A stretch of 64,000 nt of DNA. Source: Arthrobacter sp. Bi26 (GTDB taxonomy: Bacteria; Actinomycetota; Actinomycetes; Actinomycetales; Micrococcaceae). Within the stretch, counting starts at the first letter, position 1; each line of letters begins with the position of its first letter. The notes beneath the pieces are model-generated. The model was given only the letters and a program-made list of their open reading frames with translations. It did not search any database and was not told the origin of the DNA. Shown piece by piece: positions 1 through 8,262 of this stretch. Both the position numbers and the translations under genes were made by a program. The stretch is taken from positions 1 through 64,000 of the forward strand of contig NZ_CAKKMF010000015.1 in NCBI RefSeq assembly GCF_918697925.1, given 5' to 3'.

Positions 1-69
1 TGGCGTCCCTGGCCGTTTAGTCTCTGCGGCTCCCTGACCGTCGGGCACACCCCCGGCTACCATGGCCTC

Positions 70-549
70 ATGACGTCCGGACAACGGCTGCGCCAGATCG
101 CCAACTTGCTGAACGGGTCCACCCTTCTGGGCCTGCTGCTGGCAGCCGGCGCCCGGACGCCCGTCAGCTCCGGTCCGCGCGGACTGCTGATCGCGAGCCG
201 CTACCGCTGGCGGCTTCCGTTTGCCGCGGCCTTCACCGTGGGCAACGTGATCGTGTTCCGCGCCGGCCCGGAATCCGCCCGCGCCAATCCGGCGCTGTTG
301 GGTCACGAGGAGCGCCACAGTACCCAGTACGCCTGGTGCCTTGGGTGGCCCTTCCTTCCGCTGTACTTCATCGCCGCGGGCTGGTCCCTCTGGCGGACGG
401 GCAATCCGGGCAGCGCCAACTTCTTCGAGCGCCACGCCGGTCTGGAAGCAGGCGGCTACCCCCGGCCCGGCATGCCCGGGACCGCTCCACGGATCCAACG
501 AAGAAAACGCAGTATCGGCGTTTCTGCCCCCGAACGTTATGAGGCCTGA
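70..549 (+). CDS. Hypothetical membrane-associated protein with an HExxH motif
   Basis: I do not recognise a named family. The 159-residue product has two hydrophobic stretches (about residues 14-28 and 91-106), an HEERH sequence at residues 79-83 and acidic candidates for a third metal ligand at E120 and E126. This HExxH arrangement is typical of zincin metallopeptidases, but that is an inference from the motif alone. The ATG at 70 is the first clear start. The same frame is open all the way to the window edge, so the gene could begin upstream of base 1. It ends 1 nt before the next gene, which suggests co-transcription with the SIMPL gene. Confidence 0.55.
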   Translation: MTSGQRLRQIANLLNGSTLLGLLLAAGARTPVSSGPRGLLIASRYRWRLPFAAAFTVGNVIVFRAGPESARANPALLGHEERHSTQYAWCLGWPFLPLYFIAAGWSLWRTGNPGSANFFERHAGLEAGGYPRPGMPGTAPRIQRRKRSIGVSAPERYEA

Positions 550-550
550 C

Positions 551-1189
551 ATGACAGAGACCCCCAGAACCATCTCGGTCACAGGAACCGGCAGTGCCGA
601 GGCGGTGCCGGACCTCCTGACCGTGTCGATCGGCGTTGAATGCCGCCGCGAGACCGTGGTCGAGGCCTACGCCGAGGCCGGCACACGATCGGCCGCCATC
701 ACGGCGGAGCTCCGGCAACATGGGGTGGACAGCGCTGACATGTCTACCTCCGGGCTGAACGTCCGGGCCGAGCTGAACTGGCAGGATGGCCAGGGCCAGA
801 CCGTGACCGGCTATCTGGCCTCCAGCACGCTCACCGTCAGGATCCGAGCGTTGTCCGCGTCCTCGCAGATCCTTGCCGCTGCCGTTACGGCCGGCGGCGA
901 CTCCGTCCGGCTGAACGGGCTGAGCCTCGGCTTCGCGGACTCCGCCGCCGTCGAGGCGCGTGCCCGGGAGGCCGCCTGGCAGGACGCCCGCAACACCGCC
1001 GCCCACTACGCCGCACTCTCCGGCGCTGGCCTGGGCAGGGTCCTTTCCCTTACCCAGCACACCGGTTTCCAGGCGCCGGTCCCGGTGGCGAAGATGCAGC
1101 GGGCGGTGGCGTCCGACTCGCTCACCGTTGAGGCCGGCGAGTCGAGCGTCACCGCCACGATCGGCGTCGTCTGGGAACTGCTCGAGTAA
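551..1189 (+). CDS. SIMPL (DUF541) domain protein
   Basis: The 212-residue product opens with the ISVTGTGSAEAVPDLLTVSIG type of start and carries the alternating beta/alpha pattern of the SIMPL/DUF541 family, including a central VTGYLASSTLTVRI strand and a C-terminal VEAGESSVTATIGVVWEL strand. Members are usually exported or membrane-anchored, but no signal peptide is visible here, so a cytoplasmic form is likely. The family has no firmly defined biochemical function; related proteins are linked to oxidative stress and to signalling. The ATG at 551 immediately follows the previous stop, so the two genes are probably translated from one message. Confidence 0.8.
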   Translation: MTETPRTISVTGTGSAEAVPDLLTVSIGVECRRETVVEAYAEAGTRSAAITAELRQHGVDSADMSTSGLNVRAELNWQDGQGQTVTGYLASSTLTVRIRALSASSQILAAAVTAGGDSVRLNGLSLGFADSAAVEARAREAAWQDARNTAAHYAALSGAGLGRVLSLTQHTGFQAPVPVAKMQRAVASDSLTVEAGESSVTATIGVVWELLE

Positions 1190-1257
1190 TTGTTTGAGTA
1201 ACTGCTCGTGTCGCCGACGGCGGCCGCTGCCCGCTTGATCCCTCGGATGGCACGCCG

Positions 1258-1898
1258 CTAGTGCGTTGCGCCGGCGGCGAGCCTGAGATCCGCCGTCGTC
1301 GCAAGCGCGGTGCGGACGACGACGGCGAGCGCCGCCGCCATCTGGTGCGCTGGCAGCGACGGGGTGCTGCTCCCGGCCGGAAGCTGGGTGTCCGCGTAGG
1401 GAGCGTGGACAAACCCTCCCCTGGTCCCCGGACGGAGCCGCAGGGCGTGCATGAGCGCGTAGAAGACGTGGTTGCAGACGTAGGTCCCGGCGCTCTGGGA
1501 CACTTCCGCCGGGATCTGTCGGCCGTCAACGCCGCGAGCGCCGCTTTGACGGGCAGCGACGTGAAATAAGCCGCCGGCCCGTCGCGCACCACGGGTTCGT
1601 CCACGGGCCGGTTGCCGGCGTTATCCGGGATCCGGGCGTCATCGCAGTTGATGGCCACCCGCTCCAGCGAGATGCGCGCCCTCCCGCCAGCCTGGCCGGC
1701 GCACAGCACAAGCTCCGCACGGAAGCGCTCGAGGGTCTCGGTCAATACCTTGGCCGAGGCGCCAAAGACGCAAGGCAGTTCCACCGCCTGGACATCCAGC
1801 CCTTCGGACTGGAGCAGCCGTGCCGCCGCACCGGCTGCGGCCCACGACGGATTGGCCGTCTCGCCGCCGAACGGCTCGAACCCGGTCAGGAGAATCAT
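1258..1898 (-). pseudogene. pcp: Pyrrolidone-carboxylate (pyroglutamyl) peptidase, frameshifted
   Basis: Pcp removes N-terminal pyroglutamate from peptides as a cysteine peptidase of family C15. Reading from the ATG at 1898, residues 1-127 match the family (start MILLTGFEPFGG, catalytic Glu79 in the SLERVAINCDDARIPDN region). The frame then runs into low-complexity nonsense. The rest of the enzyme continues in the next frame from about 1518 down to the stop at 1258, with the catalytic Cys in AGTYVCNHVFY and the His in GFVHAPY. A single missing base around 1516-1521 accounts for the break. Joined, the two parts give about 213 residues, the normal size. Either a true inactivating mutation or a sequence error is possible; all three catalytic residues are intact across the frames. 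Confidence 0.85.
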
Positions 1899-1963
1899 CG
1901 CCCCAGCCTAGCAACGCGCCCTAAGGCTGCGCGCGGCGACCAGGCGGCATCCTTGACATTTAG

Positions 1964-1979
1964 TCGAACATACATTCGA
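1964..1979 (+). promoter_or_regulatory. LexA (SOS) box upstream of the radical SAM gene
   Basis: TCGAACATACATTCGA differs by one base from the actinobacterial SOS consensus TCGAAC-N4-GTTCGA. It lies 8 nt before the start codon and 5 nt after a TTGACA hexamer at 1953-1958, so LexA bound here would cover the promoter. Rv2578c of Mycobacterium tuberculosis, the namesake of the downstream family, is among the genes I recall being reported under LexA control. Confidence 0.8.
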
Positions 1980-1987
1980 ATATAGGC

Positions 1988-3133
1988 ATGAGATGGGACG
2001 CACAAGCACTTGAGCGCGGCGATTCCCCGGCCGCCCTTTCCGCCGATTCGCCAGCCGCACCGGCCCTGCTGCCGCTGGCCGGGCTGGTGCGGTCCGTGTC
2101 CACCCCGGAGTTTGCCGGGATCACCTTCCATGAGGTCACCGCCAAATCGGTGCTCAACAAGGTGGTTGCCGGTTCGCGGATGCCTTTCGAATGGACCATC
2201 AACCCGTACCGCGGTTGCAGCCATGCCTGCGTCTACTGCTTCGCGCGCAAGAGCCACACCTATCTGGACTTCGACGCCGGCCTGGACTTTGACAGCCAGG
2301 TTGTGGTCAAAATCAACGCCGCCGAGATCCTGCGCAAGGAGCTGGCCAAGCCCTCCTGGCAGCACGAGCATGTGGCCCTCGGCACCAACACGGACCCGTA
2401 CCAGCGCGCCGAGGGCCGCTATCAGCTCATGCCCGGCATCATCGGTGCCCTCGCCGATTCCGGCACTCCCCTGTCCATACTCACCAAGGGCACGCTCCTG
2501 GCCCGGGACATTCCACTGCTGAAGCATGCCGCGGCCCAGGTGCCGGTGGGGGTGGGCATTTCGCTGGCCATGACCAACGAAGAACTGTCCGAGGCCGTGG
2601 AACCGGGCACGCCCGGGCCGCGGGCACGGTTGAAGCTCATCTCCCGGCTGCGGGAGGCCGGCCTTCCCTGCGGGGTCATGGCCATGCCCATCCTGCCGTG
2701 GCTATCGGACAGCGACGACGCCCTCGACTCCCTCTTCGGCGCCCTGGCGGCGGCCGGCGCCACCGGTGTCACGGCCGGCGCACTGTATCTGAAACCGGGC
2801 ACCCGTGAATGGTTCATGCAGTGGATCGCCCGCGAACATCCGCAACTGGCCGGCAAGTACCGCCGGCTGTACGGCAGCGGGTCCTATGCGTCCAAGGAAT
2901 ACCGGGCCTGGCTGGCCGGCCGCATCCGCTATTTCAAGGGCCTGCACGGCTTTTCCGGCTCGCAGGGATTCAGCCACAGGGATCTGGACGGCGGCACCGA
3001 CGACGACGCCCGCCAGGAAGAGGCCCAGTACCCGGCGGGAAGCATCCCGGACACGGCCGGGCACGCAGGCGCCCGGCATGCTGGCCTCACCAGCTCAGCC
3101 CAGGCCAACACAGCCCAGCCCACATTGTTTTGA
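1988..3133 (+). CDS. Rv2578c-family radical SAM protein
   Basis: This 381-residue protein contains the radical SAM signature CxxxCxxC at C77, C81 and C84 (RGCSHACVYCFA), which should bind a 4Fe-4S cluster that cleaves S-adenosylmethionine. Sequence around it (FEWTINPYRGCSHACVYCFAR) and the later ALGTNTDPYQRAEG block are typical of the Rv2578c family, distantly related to spore photoproduct lyase. The substrate is unknown. A LexA box directly upstream argues for a role in the DNA-damage response. There is no Shine-Dalgarno before the ATG at 1988, because the LexA box occupies that space, so the mRNA may have a very short or absent leader. The C-terminal 40 residues are low complexity. Confidence 0.85.
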   Translation: MRWDAQALERGDSPAALSADSPAAPALLPLAGLVRSVSTPEFAGITFHEVTAKSVLNKVVAGSRMPFEWTINPYRGCSHACVYCFARKSHTYLDFDAGLDFDSQVVVKINAAEILRKELAKPSWQHEHVALGTNTDPYQRAEGRYQLMPGIIGALADSGTPLSILTKGTLLARDIPLLKHAAAQVPVGVGISLAMTNEELSEAVEPGTPGPRARLKLISRLREAGLPCGVMAMPILPWLSDSDDALDSLFGALAAAGATGVTAGALYLKPGTREWFMQWIAREHPQLAGKYRRLYGSGSYASKEYRAWLAGRIRYFKGLHGFSGSQGFSHRDLDGGTDDDARQEEAQYPAGSIPDTAGHAGARHAGLTSSAQANTAQPTLF

Positions 3134-3163
3134 AGCCCGCCCCACCGCAGCGCGTCTTGCCTC

Positions 3164-3209
3164 GAGCGCAGTGAACCTGAAGCCACTTGACCTAGAGCGC
3201 AGTGAACCT
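3164..3209. repeat. Two 15-bp direct repeats at the pntB 3' end
   Basis: GAGCGCAGTGAACCT occurs at 3164-3178 and again at 3195-3209, and a third partial copy (GAGCGC) follows at 3211. The second copy overlaps the pntB stop codon. The repeats lie between two convergent genes. No hairpin terminator is evident there. Confidence 0.7.
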
Positions 3210-4581
3210 AGAGCGCTTTGACCGCGCCCAGCACCCTTGCGAGCGAATCCTTGGCATCCCCGAACAGGAGCGTGGTCTTGGGATCATGCAGGAGCTCGTT
3301 CTCGATGCCGGCAAATCCCGGGCGCATCGACCGCTTCAGGAACACGACCTGCTGGGCCTGCACCACTTCCAGGATCGGCATCCCGTAAATCGGCGAACCC
3401 GGAGAGGACTTGGCCGCCGGGTTGACGACGTCATTAGCGCCGACCACCAGCGCGATATCCGTGTTCGCGAACTCGGGATTGACTTCAGCCAGCTCCCGCA
3501 GCGACTCGTACGGCACGTTGGCCTCGGCCAGCAGCACGTTCATGTGGCCCGGCATGCGTCCGGCCACGGGGTGGATGGCGAAGACCACCTCCACGCCGCG
3601 GGCAGCCAGCGCCGTGGCGAGTTCCGCCACGGTGTGCTGGCCCTGCGCCACGGCGAGTCCGTAGCCGGGAACGATCACCACCCGCTGGGCGTAGCCGAGC
3701 TGGACGGCAACGTCCTCCGGCGACGAGCAACGCACGGGCCGGTCACTCAGGGCGGTGGAACCCGCCGTCGAGCCGCCCTTGAACGCCCCGAAGAGGATGC
3801 CGGCGACTCCGCGGCCCATGGCCGAGGCCATGACCTTCGTCAGAATTGTGCCGCTGGCGCCAACAAGCGTCCCGGCGACGAGCAGCAGGACATTGCCCAG
3901 GACCACACCGGACGCTGCCACCGCCAGTCCCGTGAAGGCGTTCAGCAGGGAGATCACGATCGGCACGTCCGCCCCGCCGACGGGCAACACCAGGAGCAGC
4001 CCGGCGGCGAGTCCCAGGCCCAGCAGCGCGAGCGAGAAGCCGAGCGACCCGGTCAGGACCACCAGCCCACCCGAGATGACTGCCCCCAGCAGGACGGCCC
4101 CCATGACCCAGGGCATACCGGGAAACAGCAGCGGGCGGGTGCTGATGAGTTCCTGCAGCTTGCCCACAGTCACCGCGGAGCCGGCGAAGGACACCGCGCC
4201 CACCAGCATGGTGAAGACCACGGCCAGGCGGACCCATGGATCCTCGTTGTGGCCAAGTTCCAGTACGGCCACGAGTGCGGCGGCCCCGCCTCCGACGCCG
4301 TTGAAGAGCGCCACCAGTTGGGGCATCTGGGTCATCTGCACCCGCCGGGCCACGGGGACGGCGATCGCGGAGCCGACGGCAATGGCCACGAGGATGAGCG
4401 GAATATTTTCCAGCCGCGCCGAGAAGAACACGGTGACGACGGCGAGGAGCGCCCCGGCGGCACCGATGGCGTTGCCGCGGCGGGCTGTCCGCGGCGAGCT
4501 GAGGCCTTTGAGCGCCAGGATGAAGCAGACGGCAGCCGCAAGGTAGAGCAGGGCCGTCCATTCGGGGGTCAGGAGACTCAT
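3208..4581 (-). CDS. pntB: NAD(P) transhydrogenase, beta subunit
   Basis: PntB couples proton movement across the cytoplasmic membrane to hydride transfer between NADH and NADP+, mainly to supply NADPH. The 457-residue protein has about nine membrane segments in its N-terminal 270 residues. These are followed by the soluble NADP(H)-binding domain III (VVIVPGYGLAVAQGQHTVAELA, later FANTDIALVVGANDVVNPAA). This matches the family's usual length. Its ATG overlaps the stop of the preceding pntAB gene by 4 nt (ATGA), so translation is coupled. The three genes form a pntAA-pntAB-pntB unit of the split-alpha type found in actinobacteria. Confidence 0.95.
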   Translation of the reverse strand: MSLLTPEWTALLYLAAAVCFILALKGLSSPRTARRGNAIGAAGALLAVVTVFFSARLENIPLILVAIAVGSAIAVPVARRVQMTQMPQLVALFNGVGGGAAALVAVLELGHNEDPWVRLAVVFTMLVGAVSFAGSAVTVGKLQELISTRPLLFPGMPWVMGAVLLGAVISGGLVVLTGSLGFSLALLGLGLAAGLLLVLPVGGADVPIVISLLNAFTGLAVAASGVVLGNVLLLVAGTLVGASGTILTKVMASAMGRGVAGILFGAFKGGSTAGSTALSDRPVRCSSPEDVAVQLGYAQRVVIVPGYGLAVAQGQHTVAELATALAARGVEVVFAIHPVAGRMPGHMNVLLAEANVPYESLRELAEVNPEFANTDIALVVGANDVVNPAAKSSPGSPIYGMPILEVVQAQQVVFLKRSMRPGFAGIENELLHDPKTTLLFGDAKDSLARVLGAVKAL

Positions 4582-4967
4582 CGGCCCTCCCCCGCCACGC
4601 CGCCGCCGGAGCCCCCGTCACCGGGGTGTCCTGTTCCCGCGGTTCCGCCGGCTGTGGCGGCGCCGGTTGAGGCGGGTGTGCGTGCCCGCTTGTGTCCGCT
4701 GAACATCTCAAGCATCCGGTCCGTGACTACAAAGCCGCCCACCAGATTGACGGTTGCCAGGACCACGGCCAGGAGCGCGATGCCAAGCACCCACGGGTCG
4801 CTGGCCTGTCCGGCCACAATGATGGCGCCGACCAGGATGATGCCGTGGATGGCGTTGGCGCCGGACATGAGAGGTGTGTGCAGCTTGCTGGTGACCTTGG
4901 AGACGACTTCGAAGCCGACGAACACCGCGAGCACCACTACTGTCAGCAACGCGACCGGGCCCATCAT
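4578..4967 (-). CDS. pntAB: NAD(P) transhydrogenase, alpha subunit part 2 (membrane)
   Basis: This 129-residue protein corresponds to the membrane part of the transhydrogenase alpha chain. It has three hydrophobic segments (about residues 4-20, 40-54 and 60-82) and the conserved HTPLMSGANAIHGIILVGA stretch. A Gly/Ala/Thr-rich tail of about 35 residues is probably disordered. Two ATG codons stand in tandem at 4967 and 4964; the first overlaps the stop of pntAA (ATGA). In Escherichia coli this domain is fused to the soluble NAD-binding domain, whereas here it is a separate gene. Confidence 0.92.
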   Translation of the reverse strand: MMGPVALLTVVVLAVFVGFEVVSKVTSKLHTPLMSGANAIHGIILVGAIIVAGQASDPWVLGIALLAVVLATVNLVGGFVVTDRMLEMFSGHKRARTPASTGAATAGGTAGTGHPGDGGSGGGVAGEGR

Positions 4968-6112
4968 GCCTCCGTTTCCAGTGCTGCAGCGCTGGGGGCA
5001 TGCCGCACGGCGCCGCCGTGGGTCAGGCACGTTCCGGCGACCACGTCGTCGTCGAAGTCCGGAGCCACTGCACCGCCTTCGGTCATGAGGGCGAGGAAGT
5101 TGCTGACGTTCCGGGCGAAAAGCCGGGACGCGTCGGACGGCATGGCGGATGCAGCGTCCTGCAGGCCCACGAGCGTGACCGACCCGCCGCAGACCGGCAC
5201 CTGGACGTCCTGACCGGCGATCACGCCTTCGACGTTGCCTCCGGACTCCGAGGCGAGGTCGACGACGACCGATCCGGCCCGCATGCTGGCCACCATAGCG
5301 GTGGTCACCAGCAAGGGAGCGGCCCGGCCCGGGATGGCCGCCGTCGTGATCAGGATGTCCGATGCAGCGACGTGCGGGGCGAGGAGGCTGCGCTGGCGTT
5401 GCGCCCGGTCCTCGCCGAGGGCACGGGCGTAGCCTCCGGTTCCTTCGGCTGCCGCATCGACGTCCAGGTTGATGAAAGTGCCCCCCATCGAGGCGACCTC
5501 GTCGGCGGAGGCGGCCCGGATGTCGTTGGCCGACACCCGGGCGCCGAGCCGTTTCGCCGTGCCGATCGCCTGCAGACCGGCGACACCGGCCCCGAGGACC
5601 AGCACCCTCGCCGGCGGGATGGTGCCCGCGGCGGTCATATAGAGCGGGAAGAACCGCGGGTACCGGACGGCGGCTTCGAGCACTGCGCGGTAGCCGGTCA
5701 CCAGGGACTGCGAGCTGAGCGCATCCATGGACTGTGCCCGGGAAATCCGCGGAAGCAGTTCCAGGGCGAACGAGGTGATCCCGGCGGCGGCCAGCGCGCG
5801 GACAGTCGGCAGTTCCGAGGCCGGCGACCCCAGGCCGATGGTGACCGTGCCGGGCCGAAGCCGGGCCGCGGTCTCCGGGGTGAGCGGGCGCACATGGAGG
5901 AGGACGTCGAGGGCCTCGAACGGGAGGTCGGAGATCACCGTGGCGCCAGCCTCTTTGAAGGCGGCGTCCACGAACCCTGCTTCGGTGCCGGCGCCGCTCT
6001 CCACCAGGAGATGGAGCCCGAGGGCTGTCAGTTGCTGGACCGTCTCCGGTGTGGCCGCAACGCGGCGTTCCCCGGCTCGCTGCTCTCGTCCGACACCGAC
6101 CTGCACGGCCAC
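4964..6112 (-). CDS. pntAA: NAD(P) transhydrogenase, alpha subunit part 1 (NAD-binding)
   Basis: The 382-residue product is the soluble domain I of proton-translocating transhydrogenase, which binds NAD(H). It resembles alanine dehydrogenase: an N-terminal substrate-like domain with GERRVAATPETV, a Rossmann fold at VLVLGAGVAGLQAIGTAKRLGA (about residues 170-190), and the QSMDALSSQSLVTGYRAVL segment. It is the first gene of the pnt operon. A GTG further upstream in frame is possible, but ATG at 6112 places the conserved start (MAVQVGVGRE) properly. The C-terminal 20 residues are Ala/Thr-rich. Confidence 0.92.
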   Translation of the reverse strand: MAVQVGVGREQRAGERRVAATPETVQQLTALGLHLLVESGAGTEAGFVDAAFKEAGATVISDLPFEALDVLLHVRPLTPETAARLRPGTVTIGLGSPASELPTVRALAAAGITSFALELLPRISRAQSMDALSSQSLVTGYRAVLEAAVRYPRFFPLYMTAAGTIPPARVLVLGAGVAGLQAIGTAKRLGARVSANDIRAASADEVASMGGTFINLDVDAAAEGTGGYARALGEDRAQRQRSLLAPHVAASDILITTAAIPGRAAPLLVTTAMVASMRAGSVVVDLASESGGNVEGVIAGQDVQVPVCGGSVTLVGLQDAASAMPSDASRLFARNVSNFLALMTEGGAVAPDFDDDVVAGTCLTHGGAVRHAPSAAALETEA

Positions 6113-6194
6113 TCCTCTCGATTGCGTTCAGAGTAGGCACATGCCTGACGGTTTGGCGAGAGGCGGGCATCCAAAACCCGTCGGCGCGTCCGGG

Positions 6195-6659
6195 TCAGCT
6201 GCTAATCCCGGCTCCCACTCCGCGCGGCCCGGTGGCCCGGACTGCGGCCAGGAGGGCTTCTACGATGGGGAAGTCCGCCGGGATCCACGGCAGGCCCAGG
6301 ACCTCCGCCGGGTTGCGGAGATCGAGCCAGCGCAGTTCGTCGTGGTCTTCCAGCGGCCGGGGCTGTCCCTCAGCGAGTTCGGCGAACCAAACCCTCATCG
6401 CCGCCTTTTCGTTGAGCGGCCAGCCCGTGGCGGTCTCCGCCGGCAGCTCGGACCCGAGCCGCACCAGCACGCCCAGTTCTTCCCGGAGCTCGCGGTGCAG
6501 GGCGTCTTCGGCTGCTTCGCCTGGCTCCACCTTTCCGCCCGGGAACTCCCACATTCCGGCAAACTGCGGCGGCGCCGTGCGCCGGGCCACCAGGAGCATG
6601 CCCGGTTCGGCCAGGGAGTCCACTACTGCGCCGCCAACAACGCCAATGAGTCCAGTCAC
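6195..6659 (-). CDS. mutT: NUDIX hydrolase, 8-oxo-dGTP diphosphatase (MutT-like)
   Basis: The 154-residue protein carries a complete NUDIX box, GGKVEPGEAAEDALHRELREELG (residues about 42-64), matching G-x5-E-x7-REUxEExGU. The preceding PPQFAGMWEFPGGKVEPGE and the following substrate loop are MutT/CTP-pyrophosphohydrolase-like, so it probably cleans 8-oxo-dGTP or oxidised CTP from the nucleotide pool. Start is GTG at 6659. It is divergent from the MFS exporter, with a 227-nt gap that must hold both promoters. Confidence 0.88.
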   Translation of the reverse strand: MTGLIGVVGGAVVDSLAEPGMLLVARRTAPPQFAGMWEFPGGKVEPGEAAEDALHRELREELGVLVRLGSELPAETATGWPLNEKAAMRVWFAELAEGQPRPLEDHDELRWLDLRNPAEVLGLPWIPADFPIVEALLAAVRATGPRGVGAGISS

Positions 6660-6886
6660 ACCCCCCAGTCTAAGACGGGCGCCGGGTCCGGCGTCGCGAG
6701 CACGGGGAACGCGTCGGAAGCGGGGAAACGGGGACGGGGACCGCGAGCGGCCGGGTAGGGGACAATGGTGGAGGCGGCCGCCCGAACCAGTTGCGGAATA
6801 TTCGGCGCCCCCTCCCCGTTCTTTAAAGCATATTTATCTGTCCGATCCCTCCGGACCCTTCCCGGAAAATCTCCCCGAAAAGACGA

Positions 6887-8095
6887 ATGACAACCACCAC
6901 ATACGCCCCGGCGCCGTCCAAGACCGGCACCCGCCATGTTGCCCTGGCCATTATTGCCCTGGCGATGGGCGGATTTGGCATCGGCACCACAGAATTCACC
7001 ATGATGGGCCTGCTCAAGGAGATCGAACAGGGCCTGAACATCAGCACGCCCGAGGCCGGTCACCTTATTTCGGCCTACGCCCTCGGCGTCGTGATCGGCG
7101 CGCCCGTGCTGGCCGCCGTCGGGGCCAAACTCCCGCGGAAGTACCTGGCCCTGGGACTCATGCTCTTCTTCAGCATCGCCAACCTCAGTTCCTTCCTCGC
7201 CCCGGACTACGGCTCCATGCTGGTGTCCCGGTTCGCCGCGGGTCTGCCCCACGGCGCCTTCTTCGGGGTCGCGGCCGTGATTGCCGCCTCCCTGGTGGCG
7301 CCGACCAAGCGTGGTTGGGCCATTTCGATGGTCATGGCGGGGCTGACGGTGTCCAACGTCATCGGCGTCCCCTTCGCAACCTGGCTTGGCCAGAGCTACG
7401 GATGGCGGCTCCTGTTCCTGCTGGTCGGCCTGATCGGCATCAGTACGCTCGCCATGCTGTGGAAGTTCGTCCCGTTCCAGAAACCGCACGCAGACGCCAG
7501 CTTCCGCCGTGAGCTCGGCGCGCTCAAGCGGCTCCAGGTGTGGCTTGCGATCCTGGTCGGCATCGTCGGCTTCGGCGGTTTCTTCGCGACCTACACCTAC
7601 ATTGCGCACACCATGACCTCCGTGGCCGGTCTCCCAGCGCCTTGGCTGCCGCTGGTCGTGGCACTGTACGGCGTGGGCATGGTGGTGGGCAACATCGTTG
7701 GCGGCCGGATCGCCGACAAGTCCGTCATGGGCACGATTTACTGGGTGCTGCCCGGCACGGCGGTGGCACTCGTGGTCTATGCCGTTGGCGTCCATTGGGC
7801 CTGGTCCGCGCTGGTCATGGTGTTCGTGGTTGGCGCCGCCGGGTCCATGCTGGTGCCGGCCCTGCAGACCAGGCTTCTGGATGCCTCCCCCGATGCGCCG
7901 TCGCTGGCCTCCTCGCTCAACCATGCGGCGCTCAACGTCGCTAACGCCCTGGGCGCCTTCCTGGGCGGCCTTGTGATCGCCTGGGGCTGGGGCTACGTCG
8001 CGCCCGCGCTCGTAGGTGCGGTCCTTGCCGTGCTGGGGCTCGGGGTCGCTGCCATCAGCGGCGCCGTGGAACGCAGGCGGCCGCTGGCCTCCTAG
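6887..8095 (+). CDS. MFS transporter (AraJ/chloramphenicol-exporter type)
   Basis: This 402-residue protein has twelve predicted membrane helices and the drug:H+ antiporter-1 hallmark near the start (GGFGIGTTEFTMMGLLKEIEQ). The loop 2-3 motif is relaxed (KLPRKYLALGLM). This subgroup includes AraJ, YdhP and Cmx proteins, which export sugars or drugs; the substrate cannot be read from sequence. An AT-rich stretch (6823-6842) some 45-65 nt before the ATG probably holds the promoter. A strong intrinsic terminator follows. Confidence 0.88.
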   Translation: MTTTTYAPAPSKTGTRHVALAIIALAMGGFGIGTTEFTMMGLLKEIEQGLNISTPEAGHLISAYALGVVIGAPVLAAVGAKLPRKYLALGLMLFFSIANLSSFLAPDYGSMLVSRFAAGLPHGAFFGVAAVIAASLVAPTKRGWAISMVMAGLTVSNVIGVPFATWLGQSYGWRLLFLLVGLIGISTLAMLWKFVPFQKPHADASFRRELGALKRLQVWLAILVGIVGFGGFFATYTYIAHTMTSVAGLPAPWLPLVVALYGVGMVVGNIVGGRIADKSVMGTIYWVLPGTAVALVVYAVGVHWAWSALVMVFVVGAAGSMLVPALQTRLLDASPDAPSLASSLNHAALNVANALGAFLGGLVIAWGWGYVAPALVGAVLAVLGLGVAAISGAVERRRPLAS

Positions 8096-8151
8096 CCGGC
8101 CCCTTGGCCCCGGCACGACGGCAGGGCAAAGGCGGACATGCTCAAAGAGAG

Positions 8152-8198
8152 CGGCAGTCCTGTCCAGTGGTGAACTGGACAGGACTGCCGTTTTCTTT
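8152..8198 (+). terminator. Rho-independent terminator after the MFS gene
   Basis: A perfect 17-bp inverted repeat (CGGCAGTCCTGTCCAGT, loop GGTGA, then its complement) spans 8152-8190 and is followed by TTTTCTTT at 8191-8198. It lies about 55 nt beyond the MFS stop and also separates this gene from the convergent CDF transporter. Confidence 0.93.
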
Positions 8199-8262
8199 AG
8201 GGACTGCCGTTGCCTTTAGCGCCGTTGTCTTATTTGGGGCCGGGCTGGGCCGCCGGTGCGGC

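Noticed and set aside
3202..3240. Possible terminator at the radical SAM/pntB junction
   Set aside because: I see repeats but no stem with a T-run.
3202..5088. 628-codon open frame on the plus strand opposite pntB/pntAB
   Set aside because: It is antisense to the transhydrogenase genes and is rich in His, Arg and Gly as expected for a mirror frame of high-GC coding DNA. No domain is recognisable.
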